IMG/VR virus record: IMGVR_UViG_3300025138_011172
Coordinates: 1-64,000 of that record
Reading direction: 5' to 3' (one strand)
DNA from: a virus
DNA length: 64,000 nt
The notes beneath the pieces are model-generated. The model searched no databases. It was given only the letters and a program-made list of their open reading frames with translations, and was not told the DNA's origin. Both the position numbers and the translations under genes were made by a program. Of the stretch, positions 16,852 to 25,344 are shown in pieces; positions within the stretch are counted from its first letter, which is position 1; every line of letters begins with the position of its first letter.

Positions 16852-17298
16852 ATGACACATTTATTAAGAGAGCTAGACAATAGCCTCTCCCCTCGATTAA
16901 CAACACCTTTTGACATATTAGTCAGAAATTTCTTCGATACCGAAGCACCATTTAATCCACTACATTCAGTCAAATTAAAACATCCAGTAGATGTTTATGA
17001 AGATGAAAAAGGCCTTCATTTAGAAGTAGCTTGTACTGGGTTAACTAAAGAAGACGTAAACCTTGATATTGAAGGAGACGTTTTAAGAGTTAGTTATGAA
17101 AAAACAGAAGATACAAATGAAGGTAGAAATTACCATTACCAAGGCATAGCAAAAAGATCATTTAACTTTGGATACAAAGTAGCCAATAGATTTAGATTAA
17201 CTGAAGCTGAAGCTGAAATGAAAAATGGACTGTTAAATGTAACAGTTCCTTATTCACCACAATCAATTACGAAAACTAAAACATTAAAAATTAAATAA
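16852..17298 (+). CDS. small heat-shock protein (Hsp20/alpha-crystallin)
   Basis: A 148-residue sHSP. The alpha-crystallin domain runs from about HPVDVYEDEKGLHLEVACTG (residue 43 on) through EDVNLDIEGDVLRVSYEK to the conserved AEMKNGLLNVTVPY, and the protein ends in an IxI-type tail (LKIK). The N-terminal arm carries LTTPFDILVRNFF as in bacterial sHSPs. Such holdases keep unfolding proteins soluble; sHSPs are known in cyanophages. Next to GroES and GroEL it forms a phage chaperone set. Confidence 0.88.
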   Translation: MTHLLRELDNSLSPRLTTPFDILVRNFFDTEAPFNPLHSVKLKHPVDVYEDEKGLHLEVACTGLTKEDVNLDIEGDVLRVSYEKTEDTNEGRNYHYQGIAKRSFNFGYKVANRFRLTEAEAEMKNGLLNVTVPYSPQSITKTKTLKIK

Positions 17299-17315
17299 GA
17301 AAATTGTATCCTAGG

Positions 17316-17348
17316 TTTGCTTATTAAATTATTTTTCGTATATTCACC
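17316..17348 (+). promoter_or_regulatory. promoter upstream of groES (TTTGC ... TTCGTATATTCAC)
   Basis: TTTGC at 17316 and TTCGTATATTCAC at 17335-17347; the offset is 19 rather than the usual 20. It lies just after the Hsp20 stop and 24 bases before the groES ATG. Confidence 0.7.
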
Positions 17349-17371
17349 ACAAATTAAAAAATTATAAAATT

Positions 17372-17734
17372 ATGGAATTAGAAGCATTATTTGATGCAGT
17401 TATAGTTAAACCTCAAGAAGAGGAAGAGACTACCTATGGTTCAATAGTAGTACCAGATTTAGGTAAAGACAGAAATGAACATGGGACAGTAGTAGCTATT
17501 GGCCCCGGTCGTCATGTTGCTGGAATTGGGTTTATAAAAACTGAAATAAGTATAGGTGATAAAGTTATTTTACCTACAATTGGTTTTACTAAATTAGAAC
17601 ACAAAGGAGATGAATATTATATTGGTGCTGAAAATCAAATTTTAGCAAGAATTAAAAAAGAAGTTAAAGTTGAAGATATTTTAGCTGAAACCAAAGTTAC
17701 ACCAGAAGAAAAAACACTTTTAGAAAATGAGTAA
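17372..17734 (+). CDS. groES: GroES-type co-chaperonin
   Basis: A 120-residue Hsp10. It shows the GroES fold start (LFDAVIVKPQEEEETTYGSI), a mobile loop with hydrophobic SIVVPD, then HGTVVAIGPGRHVAG and GDKVILPTIGFTKLEHKG. It has a C-terminal extension of about 20 acidic residues beyond normal GroES length. It overlaps groEL by eight bases. T4 encodes a diverged Hsp10 (gp31) that uses host GroEL; here the phage carries both partners. Confidence 0.9.
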   Translation: MELEALFDAVIVKPQEEEETTYGSIVVPDLGKDRNEHGTVVAIGPGRHVAGIGFIKTEISIGDKVILPTIGFTKLEHKGDEYYIGAENQILARIKKEVKVEDILAETKVTPEEKTLLENE

Positions 17735-19334
17735 AATTATAGAATTAGGCCCAGAAGCTAGAAAGAAATTAGTTAAGGGTATTGATCAAATAGCAGATGC
17801 TGTTGTATCAACATTAGGACCAAATGGAAGGAATGTAGTAATTTCAAAACCAGGTGAATCTCCACAATCAACAAAAGATGGGGTAACTGTAGCAAAAAAT
17901 ATTTCATTAGAAGATCCAACCGAAGAGTTAGGGGTTCAAATGTTAAAACAAGCAGCAATTAAAACAGCGGATAAAGCAGGAGATGGTACAACTACTTCTA
18001 CATTATTAGCTAGAGAAATGGTAAAGGCTGGTTTATCAGCTTTAGATGATGGGTTAAATGCTGTAGATATTAAAAGAGGAATTGATAATGCTGTAGAGCA
18101 AGTAATAAATAATTTAACCCCTTTTCAAGAAGATGTTTCTTCACCTGAACAACTAGAACAAGTAGCTACTATTTCAGCAAATAACGATGAAACAGTAGGA
18201 AAACTTATTTCTAGAGCAATGGAAAAGGTAGGCAGAGAAGGTGTTGTTCATATTGAAGAATCTAAAACAGGAGAAACATATTTAGAAACTGTTGAAGGCA
18301 TGCAGTTTGATAGAGGTTATAAATCCCCTTATTTTGTTACTAATAACAATACAATGACTTCTATTTTAAATGATGTTTATATTTTAATTGCAGACCATAA
18401 TTTTACTTCAGTTAAAGAATTATTACCAATACTAGAAAGTGTTTCTAATACTAATAAATCTTTATTAATTATTGCAAAGGATATTGATAATGAAGCATTA
18501 GCTACTCTTATTGTTAATAAAATGAGAGGTACACTAAAGGTATGTGCTGTTAAAGCCCCGGAATTTGGAGATAGACAAAAATTAGTTTTAGATGATATAG
18601 CAGTTTTAACAGGTGGTCAAGTATTTTCTAAAGAAAAAGGAATGAAACTTGATAAATTTAGTTGGGAATGGTTTGGTGAAGCTAGAGTAGCTACAATTAC
18701 TAAAGAAAAAACAACTGTTGTTGATGGTAAAGGTAGTGAGGAAGCTATTACTAATAGGGTTGAAGAATTAGCAACACAAATTGAACATTCACAAACTCCA
18801 TTTGAATTAGAAAGGCTTCAAGATAGAATGTCTAAATTTGTAGGTGGAGTAGCAATTGTTCATGTAGGTGGAAATACTGAAACTGAAATGAATGAAAAAA
18901 AAGACAGAGTTGATGATGCCTTAAATGCTACAAAAGCAGCAATCGAAGAAGGAATACTCCCAGGTGGGGGTGTTGCTTTAGTAAGAGCTTCACAGGGAAT
19001 AGAATATAATGGAAACCCAAATTTTAATATTGGGATTGATATTGTTAAAAAAGCATGTTGTAAACCTTATGAACAAATCTTAATAAATGCGGGTATAAAT
19101 GAATTCCCTGAATTAGATTATAGTGATGAATGGGCTGGTTTTGATATTAAGCAAAATAAAATGGTAGACTTTAAAGAAGCGGGTATCATAGATCCATTTA
19201 AAGTTACTAGAAGTGCATTACAAAATGCATCTTCAATAGCAGGTACTATTTTACTTACAGAAGCCACAATTGTTGATAAGCCATCAGAAAATAATACACC
19301 CCAAATGGATCCATCTATGATGGGTATGATGTAA
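17727..19334 (+). CDS. groEL: GroEL-type chaperonin
   Basis: A full-length 535-residue Hsp60. Key segments are present: STLGPNGRNVVI and DGVTVAKNISLEDP near the start, the ATP-site TADKAGDGTTTSTLLAREM (about 80-98), the apical domain, and EEGILPGGGVALVRA near 405. It ends in a methionine-rich tail (MDPSMMGMM), replacing the usual GGM repeats. It likely folds phage proteins such as capsid or the large fibres. The gene uses the same A/T-ending codons as neighbouring genes, so it is long adapted to the phage. Confidence 0.95.
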   Translation: MSKIIELGPEARKKLVKGIDQIADAVVSTLGPNGRNVVISKPGESPQSTKDGVTVAKNISLEDPTEELGVQMLKQAAIKTADKAGDGTTTSTLLAREMVKAGLSALDDGLNAVDIKRGIDNAVEQVINNLTPFQEDVSSPEQLEQVATISANNDETVGKLISRAMEKVGREGVVHIEESKTGETYLETVEGMQFDRGYKSPYFVTNNNTMTSILNDVYILIADHNFTSVKELLPILESVSNTNKSLLIIAKDIDNEALATLIVNKMRGTLKVCAVKAPEFGDRQKLVLDDIAVLTGGQVFSKEKGMKLDKFSWEWFGEARVATITKEKTTVVDGKGSEEAITNRVEELATQIEHSQTPFELERLQDRMSKFVGGVAIVHVGGNTETEMNEKKDRVDDALNATKAAIEEGILPGGGVALVRASQGIEYNGNPNFNIGIDIVKKACCKPYEQILINAGINEFPELDYSDEWAGFDIKQNKMVDFKEAGIIDPFKVTRSALQNASSIAGTILLTEATIVDKPSENNTPQMDPSMMGMM

Positions 19335-19397
19335 TATGATTGTAAAAATTATATTTTTAATAATCTGTTGTATATTAACAATAACAAAGGATAAAAT

Positions 19398-19661
19398 ATG
19401 AAAACAAAGGTTATAGAAAGAAATGAGGTTATAGCAACAAGAGTACCACCTGGTGACAGGTGGTCTTTAGTTGAAGATTCTAAAAAAATTATTCACAAAT
19501 CTTTAACAGATGCTTTGGAAGCGTACCTAGAAGTTAGTACATTTAAGGGTGAATATAGGTTAGCCCCTTTAGATGGTAAGTTATATGCTATTAAAACATC
19601 TGAAGAGGAGGTAAAACCCGAACCAATAAAGAAATATAATATATATGGTGATGAATACTAA
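19398..19661 (+). CDS. hypothetical 87-residue protein between groEL and gp44
   Basis: A small soluble protein with TRVPPGDRWSLVEDSKKIIH and a C-terminal YNIYGDEY. Its 3' end overlaps the clamp-loader start by 17 bases, so it belongs to that unit. TATATTAAC at 19371 resembles the -7 box of the local promoters but lacks a TTTGG box at the right distance. Function unknown. Confidence 0.6.
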   Translation: MKTKVIERNEVIATRVPPGDRWSLVEDSKKIIHKSLTDALEAYLEVSTFKGEYRLAPLDGKLYAIKTSEEEVKPEPIKKYNIYGDEY

Positions 19662-20583
19662 GGAACACTCATTATTAGTAGAAAAATATCGATCAAAAAC
19701 CCTAAATGAATATGTAGGGAACGAACATATAAAAACCCAAATACAAAAATATTTAGATCAAGATGACATTCAAAATTTCATTTTTTATGGACCCGCTGGT
19801 ACTGGTAAAACTACTCTTGCTAAACTCATTATTAATAACTTGGACTGCGACCATTTATACATTAACGCTAGTGATGAACGTGGTATCGAAACTATTAGGG
19901 ATAAAGTCACCAACTTTTCAAGTACTGCTTCGTTTCGACAGATTAAAGTTGTCATATTGGACGAGGCAGATTTCCTCACAATTCAAGCGCAAGCATCACT
20001 AAGAAATGTAATAGAAACATTTTCAAGATCCACACGTTTTATTATGACGTGTAATTTTATAGAAAGAATAATAGACCCATTACAATCTAGATGCCAGGTA
20101 TTAAAAATAGTACCACCAAGTAAACAAGAAGTAGCAAAACATCTAAATAAAATAATAATAGATGAAATAGGAAAAGGTTTTAATGTAGATTTTCTTGTTA
20201 ACATAGTTAACGCCCATTATCCGGATATACGAAAAATGTTAAATACAATTCAATTATCAATTAAAGATAATGAATTAGTACTTGATGAATCTATTATGGT
20301 GTCATCTAACTACATTAAACAGGTTATAGAAGAGTTAAAACAAAAGAAAACTAATTTTAGAAAACTAAGACAAATAATAGCCGATTCAGGAGTTAAGGAC
20401 TTTGAAGAATTATATAGAGCTTTATTTGATAATGCCAATGAATATGCTAAAGGTAGAGAAGGTAGTATAGCAATAATATTAAACGAACATCAATATCATT
20501 CTAATTTTAGAATAGATAAAGAAGTAAACATAGCAAGCGCGTTAGCGAAAATAATAGAAATAAAAAAACCACAAGTAATATGA
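19645..20583 (+). CDS. T4 gp44-like clamp-loader ATPase
   Basis: A 312-residue AAA+ ATPase that with gp62 opens and loads the sliding clamp. Walker A is FYGPAGTGKTT (about 48-58), Walker B VVILDEAD, sensor/arginine region TRFIMTCNFIERIIDPLQSR with the SRC motif of clamp loaders. The start could also be the ATG at 19651. About 200 bases covering Walker A to Walker B (19790-19990) use CTT, CTC, TTG and GAC codons unlike the flanks, suggesting a recombined patch. The next gene overlaps its stop. Confidence 0.9.
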   Translation: MVMNTKEHSLLVEKYRSKTLNEYVGNEHIKTQIQKYLDQDDIQNFIFYGPAGTGKTTLAKLIINNLDCDHLYINASDERGIETIRDKVTNFSSTASFRQIKVVILDEADFLTIQAQASLRNVIETFSRSTRFIMTCNFIERIIDPLQSRCQVLKIVPPSKQEVAKHLNKIIIDEIGKGFNVDFLVNIVNAHYPDIRKMLNTIQLSIKDNELVLDESIMVSSNYIKQVIEELKQKKTNFRKLRQIIADSGVKDFEELYRALFDNANEYAKGREGSIAIILNEHQYHSNFRIDKEVNIASALAKIIEIKKPQVI

Positions 20584-20825
20584 ACCAACAAAATGGAACG
20601 GGTCTAAACATAGACTTTAAAAACACAACAGCAGTAGAAGGATTTAATGGAGAACAATTATTCGGTCAGGCCTTTGTCTTAAGAAAAGTAAGTAAATTTG
20701 TAGTAGGAGGATCAGAAGATGCTCTTTTACCAATTCCAGTATTTTATGACTTAGAAACTAAAAAAATACTATTAGATTCTATTCCTAAAGAATTAAAAGA
20801 TGAATATAAAGATATGTCACTATAA
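20580..20825 (+). CDS. hypothetical 81-residue protein
   Basis: Overlaps the gp44 stop (ATGA) and lies between the clamp-loader subunits. It includes FNGEQLFGQAFVLRKVSKFV, followed by an acidic C-terminus. No transmembrane segment or known motif. A role with the clamp loader is possible from position only. Confidence 0.6.
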   Translation: MNQQNGTGLNIDFKNTTAVEGFNGEQLFGQAFVLRKVSKFVVGGSEDALLPIPVFYDLETKKILLDSIPKELKDEYKDMSL

Positions 20826-21329
20826 ATGGAGATATTATTTATAAAAGATAAAGAGTATGAAGTTTTAAATAAGGATGTTATTAATCCTTATAGAAAATAT
20901 TATACTTTAAAAAATTTATATAATAATCAACATTATGCTTTAATAATTTCAGATTATAGAAAAGCTAACTTTGTAGTAGAAGGAAATATCACAGCCCAAA
21001 TTCATAAAATAGGAACAAGTCCATTATTTACTGTAAAAAACCCGGATGAAATAATTTTTAAGACTATATCTTCTAAAAAAACATCCAATAAATTATTTAA
21101 GAGGTTTAATTTTAATAGTGGAACAGTTGATATAAAAAGACATATTGCTAAAACTTTAACATGGAGAGTTTTAGGAACTATAGATACTATAATATTATCT
21201 TATTTAATAACAGGAAATATGAAAATTGGGTTTACAATAGGGTCTGTAGAAGTGTTTACAAAAATGATACTTTATTATCTTCATGAAAGAACTTGGTATA
21301 AATTTTCAAAATTTGGGGTAAAAAAATGA
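20826..21329 (+). CDS. DUF2061-type membrane protein with extra N-terminal domain
   Basis: A 167-residue protein. The C-terminal half (about 100-163) matches the DUF2061 pattern: KTLTWRVLGTIDTIILSYLI, then VEVFTKMILYYLHERTWY, with two membrane segments. The first roughly 90 residues are soluble and beta-rich and not part of that family as I know it. Cellular DUF2061 proteins are small inner-membrane proteins of uncertain function. The fusion to an N-terminal domain is notable. Confidence 0.65.
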   Translation: MEILFIKDKEYEVLNKDVINPYRKYYTLKNLYNNQHYALIISDYRKANFVVEGNITAQIHKIGTSPLFTVKNPDEIIFKTISSKKTSNKLFKRFNFNSGTVDIKRHIAKTLTWRVLGTIDTIILSYLITGNMKIGFTIGSVEVFTKMILYYLHERTWYKFSKFGVKK

Positions 21330-21526
21330 TGGGAAAGGGTATCCAAAAAATAACAATGAAAACCCAATTACTATTTAATGGGTGGTGGGCTCACTATCAC
21401 CCTAATTGTTGGTTTAAAGACTCAGAAGATACTCAATATTTAGAAAAAGGTGTATTAGTTGGATTTAGACCTGAAGAAGAAGGATTAACCATGAAAGAAG
21501 CATATGAAAGATCCAAAAAAAGATAA
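21326..21526 (+). CDS. small hypothetical protein with Trp/His-rich motif
   Basis: Sixty-six residues starting in an ATGA overlap. Contains LLFNGWWAHYHPNCWFKDSE, then a short charged tail. The pattern of aromatic residues and a single Cys could suggest a small folded domain. It overlaps the gp62 start by 23 bases. Unknown function. Confidence 0.55.
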   Translation: MMGKGIQKITMKTQLLFNGWWAHYHPNCWFKDSEDTQYLEKGVLVGFRPEEEGLTMKEAYERSKKR

Positions 21527-21941
21527 AATAAGAAATATATTTGATTGGTTAAATCATATAACTTTGTATAAAACACCAAGTACAGAGTTTACCGATAACG
21601 ACTGGGAAAATTTTAATTCATATATGGTGCATAGATTTATAAGTATGAATCAATATTATGTTGAAATCGCCGATTATGCGCAATCTTTAATGCCAAATAT
21701 GAAAAAAGAAATATATAATTTTTATAAAGAAATGATACCAAAAAGCAAAACATATTTAAAATATGTTAAATCCCAAACTAAGGATTATAATAAAGAGTTA
21801 ATAGAAAAAATAGCAGAATACTATGAAGTTGGAATCCGTGAAGCTCGTTCGTATATTGCTGTAATGGAAAAAGATGAATTAACCCAAATATTAGGAGAAA
21901 TGGGGTTAGAACAAAAATATATTAAAAAATTATTTAAATGA
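21504..21941 (+). CDS. T4 gp62-like clamp-loader small subunit
   Basis: A 145-residue all-helical protein. IFDWLNHITLYKTPSTEFTD and FNSYMVHRFISMNQYYVE match the conserved start of gp62-type subunits in T4-like phages, and its length is in the usual range. It partners gp44 (about 0.9 kb upstream) in a 4:1 complex. Four small ORFs separate or overlap the two subunits, unlike the adjacent order in T4. Confidence 0.8.
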   Translation: MKDPKKDKIRNIFDWLNHITLYKTPSTEFTDNDWENFNSYMVHRFISMNQYYVEIADYAQSLMPNMKKEIYNFYKEMIPKSKTYLKYVKSQTKDYNKELIEKIAEYYEVGIREARSYIAVMEKDELTQILGEMGLEQKYIKKLFK

Positions 21942-22156
21942 CAGAATCAGATGAAGTAGAAGAAGTTCTATTTGAAGCATATTATTTAGGAATAAGAGAC
22001 CAAGTAATGAAAAAAGCCAATGATTGGATAAAGAGAAAAAAGATGCCAAAAGGAGTAGCATATCGAAGAGCACTTGATCGTTATAAAAAAGAGGGGAAAA
22101 TAGAGATAGGCTCTAGTGGAACTTTCCATAAAGACAAAACACCATCAAATAAATGA
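21938..22156 (+). CDS. small basic hypothetical protein
   Basis: Seventy-two residues, acidic at the N-terminus and basic after residue 25 (WIKRKKMPKGVAYRRALDRY). ATGA overlap with gp62. Possibly nucleic-acid binding; no family recognised. Confidence 0.55.
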   Translation: MTESDEVEEVLFEAYYLGIRDQVMKKANDWIKRKKMPKGVAYRRALDRYKKEGKIEIGSSGTFHKDKTPSNK

Positions 22157-22380
22157 AAAAAAGTAAAGTTATAGAAGCATTAACGGCACAAGCAAATGCA
22201 GATAAAGCAAAGGCCATGATGGCATTAGATTTATTAGAAAACCAAGCAGTAGGAATTGGTGATCATACAGTAAATGATTTTATGAAAGATGCCGTTGAAG
22301 CATTAGAATTATTAGTTGAAGCTGATGATAAATTAGAAACATTAAATAAATATTGGGGCGATCAACCTCTACCTTTTTAA
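22153..22380 (+). CDS. small helical hypothetical protein
   Basis: Seventy-five residues, alanine- and leucine-rich helices (ALTAQANADKAKAMMALDLL), ending in a WGDQPLPF tail. ATGA overlap with the previous gene. The short acidic/aromatic tail ending in PLPF is similar to DPLPF at the end of the 60036 product and could be a binding peptide. Confidence 0.5.
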   Translation: MKKSKVIEALTAQANADKAKAMMALDLLENQAVGIGDHTVNDFMKDAVEALELLVEADDKLETLNKYWGDQPLPF

Positions 22381-22381
22381 T

Positions 22382-22717
22382 ATGGACCCAGTAAAAGTAT
22401 TTGAAAAAGAATACCCTGAATTATCTCAGGAGTTTAAAGAAATTCAAGATGAAATGTATAGAATGTTTGCAGCTAAACATTTAGACTATGGATTAAATAA
22501 CATCTCACTAGGTGGTGATTTAACCCAAGAAAAGGATAAAAAATTTTCATTAACGGGATTAGCAATTAGATTAACTGATAAAATTTCAAGATTAAGAAAT
22601 TTATTAACTAATGGTAGAAATTTTGTTAGAGGTGAAGGAATGGAAGACACGTTTATAGATGTAGCTAATTATGGTATAATTGGTTTATTAGTAGGACGTG
22701 ATAAATGGAAAAAATAA
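22382..22717 (+). CDS. DUF1599 (Nmad1-type) nucleotide-modification-associated protein
   Basis: A 111-residue helical protein. Signature segments are MFAAKHLDYGLNNISLGG, LTGLAIRLTDKISRLRNLL and the C-terminal DTFIDVANYGIIGLLV, which match the DUF1599 family (also called nucleotide modification associated domain 1). Family members occur in phages next to base-modification genes and have a MazG-like helical fold. With FolE2/QueD/QueE it fits a modified-base phage. Exact reaction unknown. Confidence 0.7.
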   Translation: MDPVKVFEKEYPELSQEFKEIQDEMYRMFAAKHLDYGLNNISLGGDLTQEKDKKFSLTGLAIRLTDKISRLRNLLTNGRNFVRGEGMEDTFIDVANYGIIGLLVGRDKWKK

Positions 22718-23665
22718 ATGCCTAAAACTCCAACTATAGTAAGGGAAATCCAACAATCTCCAAAAAGAGAAGTAAATTATGCTTTTCAAAAGAATATTTC
22801 ATATTCACAATATTCAATGTGGAAAAAATGCCCTAAACAGTGGGCATTACAATATAGAGATGGTCATAAAATTTACACCCCAAGTGTTCATACTGTATTT
22901 GGGAAAGCTTTACATGAAGCATTCCAACATTACATAGAAGTAATGTACACTGAGAGTGCAGCAGCAGCTGATAGAGAAGATATATTAGGATTATTAAAAG
23001 ATAAACTTAGAGAACACTATCAGGATGAATATAAAAAAAACAATAGCCAACACTTTTCAGACCCAGGTGAACTAAGTGAATTTTATGATGATGGAGTAGA
23101 AATATTAAATTATTTAAAAAAGAACCGTGGAAAATATTTTTCTAAGAGAGGATGGCATCTAGTAGGAATAGAAACACCCATTACAATACCTCCTATACAG
23201 TATAACCCTAATGTTTTATTTATAGGATATTTAGATATTGTAATGTATAATGAAAAATTAAATAAGTTTAAAATTATAGATATAAAAACATCTACTAATG
23301 GTTGGAAGTTAAATTATGTTAAAAATGATGAAGATAAACAATTTCAACTTATTTTATACAAAAAATTCTTTGCAGAACAATTTGGAGTCCCAGAAAAGAA
23401 TATTGATATTGAGTTCTTTATCACTCGGAGAAAAGTTTACACTGGGGGTGACTATCCTCAAAAAAGATTTCAAATGTATGAACCTCCCTCGGGTAAGATA
23501 AAAATAGGTAGAGCAACTAAAGCTTTAAATGAATTTATAAATGAATGTTTTATAAAAAGTGAATATACAACTAAAGAAATGCAAGCTAACCCAAGTAAAT
23601 GGAATTGTGGTTTTTGTTCTTACAAAAATGATAAAAAATTATGTGGGCTAGGTGCGCATCTTTAA
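22718..23665 (+). CDS. PD-(D/E)XK nuclease, Cas4/RecB-like
   Basis: A 315-residue protein. N-terminal SYSQYSMWKKCPKQWALQYR is typical of the RecB/Cas4 nuclease family. The active-site strands are FIGYLDIVMYN and FKIIDIKTSTNGW (D ... D-x-K). C-terminal NCGFCSYKNDKKLCG, with the N-terminal Cys, could hold an iron-sulfur cluster as in Cas4/AddB. Likely processes DNA ends in recombination or packaging. No cas genes or CRISPR arrays lie nearby, so an adaptation role is unlikely. Confidence 0.8.
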   Translation: MPKTPTIVREIQQSPKREVNYAFQKNISYSQYSMWKKCPKQWALQYRDGHKIYTPSVHTVFGKALHEAFQHYIEVMYTESAAAADREDILGLLKDKLREHYQDEYKKNNSQHFSDPGELSEFYDDGVEILNYLKKNRGKYFSKRGWHLVGIETPITIPPIQYNPNVLFIGYLDIVMYNEKLNKFKIIDIKTSTNGWKLNYVKNDEDKQFQLILYKKFFAEQFGVPEKNIDIEFFITRRKVYTGGDYPQKRFQMYEPPSGKIKIGRATKALNEFINECFIKSEYTTKEMQANPSKWNCGFCSYKNDKKLCGLGAHL

Positions 23666-23714
23666 AAAGAATATGTATGTATGAATATACAAATAGTTAT
23701 TAAAAATAAAAGAT

Positions 23715-23900
23715 ATGCCAAATAAAGAAAAAACACTAACTAGTGTTAAAATCCAAAGCGATTTATTCCAAGATTTTAAAATAGAATGCGTAAAACGTAA
23801 ATTTTCATTCCAGAAACTTGCTGATCGTGCTATTCATTTATATCTTACAAATGAAGATTTTAGAAAAACAATAAACAATCATAATAACCTAGAACTATAA
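23715..23900 (+). CDS. ribbon-helix-helix DNA-binding protein
   Basis: Sixty-one residues with the RHH pattern: a short strand TSVKIQSDLFQDFKIEC, then FSFQKLADRAIHLYL as helix B. Such proteins dimerise and bind operators. It lies at the border between replication genes and the glycan island, so it could control the latter. The 49-base upstream gap contains ATATGTATGTATGAATATAC, an imperfect palindrome that might be its operator. Confidence 0.6.
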   Translation: MPNKEKTLTSVKIQSDLFQDFKIECVKRKFSFQKLADRAIHLYLTNEDFRKTINNHNNLEL

Positions 23901-23903
23901 AAA

Positions 23904-25343
23904 ATGAATAAAGATTTTAAATACCTCCCAAAAGATAAAAGAAAAAAAATACTATTATTATGTGATGATATTAGAGTTCATTCAGGGGTGGCTACTGTAG
24001 CAAAAGAAATAGTTTTAAAAACATCCCAACATTTTAATTGGGTTCAAGTAGCAGGAGCAATCAAACATCCTGATGAAGGAAAGAAATTAGATTTAAGTGA
24101 ATCTATAAACAATGAAACAGGGCTAGAAGATGCAAGTTTAATTTTATATCCTACAAGTGGTTATGGTAGTCAAGAATTAGTAAGACAAATGATAAAAATG
24201 GAAAAACCTGATGGTATTTTCATCATTACAGACCCTAGATATTTTTCATGGTTATTTGAAATGGAAAATGAAATTAGAAGAAAATGTCCTATTATTTATC
24301 TTAATATTTGGGATGATTACCCAGCTCCATTATATAATAAAGCTTTTTATGAATCTTGTGATGCTTTATTAGGCATTTCAAAACAAACAGTAAATATTAA
24401 TAAAATTGTTTTAGGAGATAAAGCTAAGGATAAAATTATAAAATATGTTCCTCATGGTTTAAATTGGAAAGTATATAAACCTTTAGATAAAAATTCTAAA
24501 GAAGTTCAAGATTTTAAAAATAAAACATTTGATAAAAAAGAAGTAGATTTTGTTCTATTTTTTAATTCAAGAAATATTAGAAGAAAACAAATCCCAGATA
24601 CAATGTGGGCGTTTAGGATGTTTTTAGATAAACTCCCTAAGGAAAAAGCAGATAAATGTAGGTTAATTTTACATACTGAAATATCACATGAAGCTGGTAC
24701 TAATTTAGAAGCTGTAAAAGAATTATTGTTTGATGATAAGTATCCAAATGCTATAAAATTTTCAACAAATAAATTAAGCCCAGATGATTTAAATTTAATG
24801 TACAACATGTCTGATGCCCAAATACTTTTAACCTCTAATGAAGGGTGGGGATTAACACTAACAGAAGCTATGTTAACAGGTAATCCTATTATAGCTAATG
24901 TTACAGGGGGCATGCAAGATCAAATGAGATTTGTTGATGAAAATGAAAAATGGTTTATACCTTCCCCAGAAGTACCTTCTAACAATTCAGGAAAATATAA
25001 GGAACATGGTGAGTGGGCATTTCCTGTTTATCCTGCTTGTAGATCTATTCAAGGTTCTCCTATTACTCCTTATATTTGGGATGATAGATGTAAACCAGAG
25101 GATGCAGCAGATAGAATTAGAGAAATATATGACCTTTCTCCTAAAAAAAGAAAAGAATTAGGTCTTAAAGGAAGAAAATGGGCTTTAAGTGAAGAAGCCG
25201 GTTTTACAACTGAGATGCAAGCTAAAAGGGTAATAGAGGCTATAGATGAATTATTTAAAACTTGGAAACCTAGAAAGAGATATGAATTAATAAATTCTAA
25301 TATTAACATTAAACAAACACAAACACATAATTTAGTATATTAA
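23904..25343 (+). CDS. GT4-like glycosyltransferase
   Basis: A 479-residue GT-B enzyme. The N-terminal domain opens with KILLLCDDIRVHSGVATVAK; the C-terminal nucleotide-sugar domain shows FNSRNIRRKQIPDTMWAF and the E-x7-E motif region NEGWGLTLTEAMLTGNPIIA. It adds a sugar from an NDP donor to a growing glycan. It is the first of a long run of glycan genes with no visible internal terminator or strong promoter until about 45.2 kb. Confidence 0.82.
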   Translation: MNKDFKYLPKDKRKKILLLCDDIRVHSGVATVAKEIVLKTSQHFNWVQVAGAIKHPDEGKKLDLSESINNETGLEDASLILYPTSGYGSQELVRQMIKMEKPDGIFIITDPRYFSWLFEMENEIRRKCPIIYLNIWDDYPAPLYNKAFYESCDALLGISKQTVNINKIVLGDKAKDKIIKYVPHGLNWKVYKPLDKNSKEVQDFKNKTFDKKEVDFVLFFNSRNIRRKQIPDTMWAFRMFLDKLPKEKADKCRLILHTEISHEAGTNLEAVKELLFDDKYPNAIKFSTNKLSPDDLNLMYNMSDAQILLTSNEGWGLTLTEAMLTGNPIIANVTGGMQDQMRFVDENEKWFIPSPEVPSNNSGKYKEHGEWAFPVYPACRSIQGSPITPYIWDDRCKPEDAADRIREIYDLSPKKRKELGLKGRKWALSEEAGFTTEMQAKRVIEAIDELFKTWKPRKRYELINSNINIKQTQTHNLVY

Positions 25344-25344
25344 T

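Noticed and set aside
19340-19380. Full promoter of the main family before the 19398 gene
   Set aside because: TATATTAAC is present but no TTTGG box lies at the required 20-base offset.
22718-23665. Cas4 from a CRISPR system
   Set aside because: The nuclease has Cas4/RecB-like features but no cas genes or arrays are present; phage recombination nucleases share this fold.
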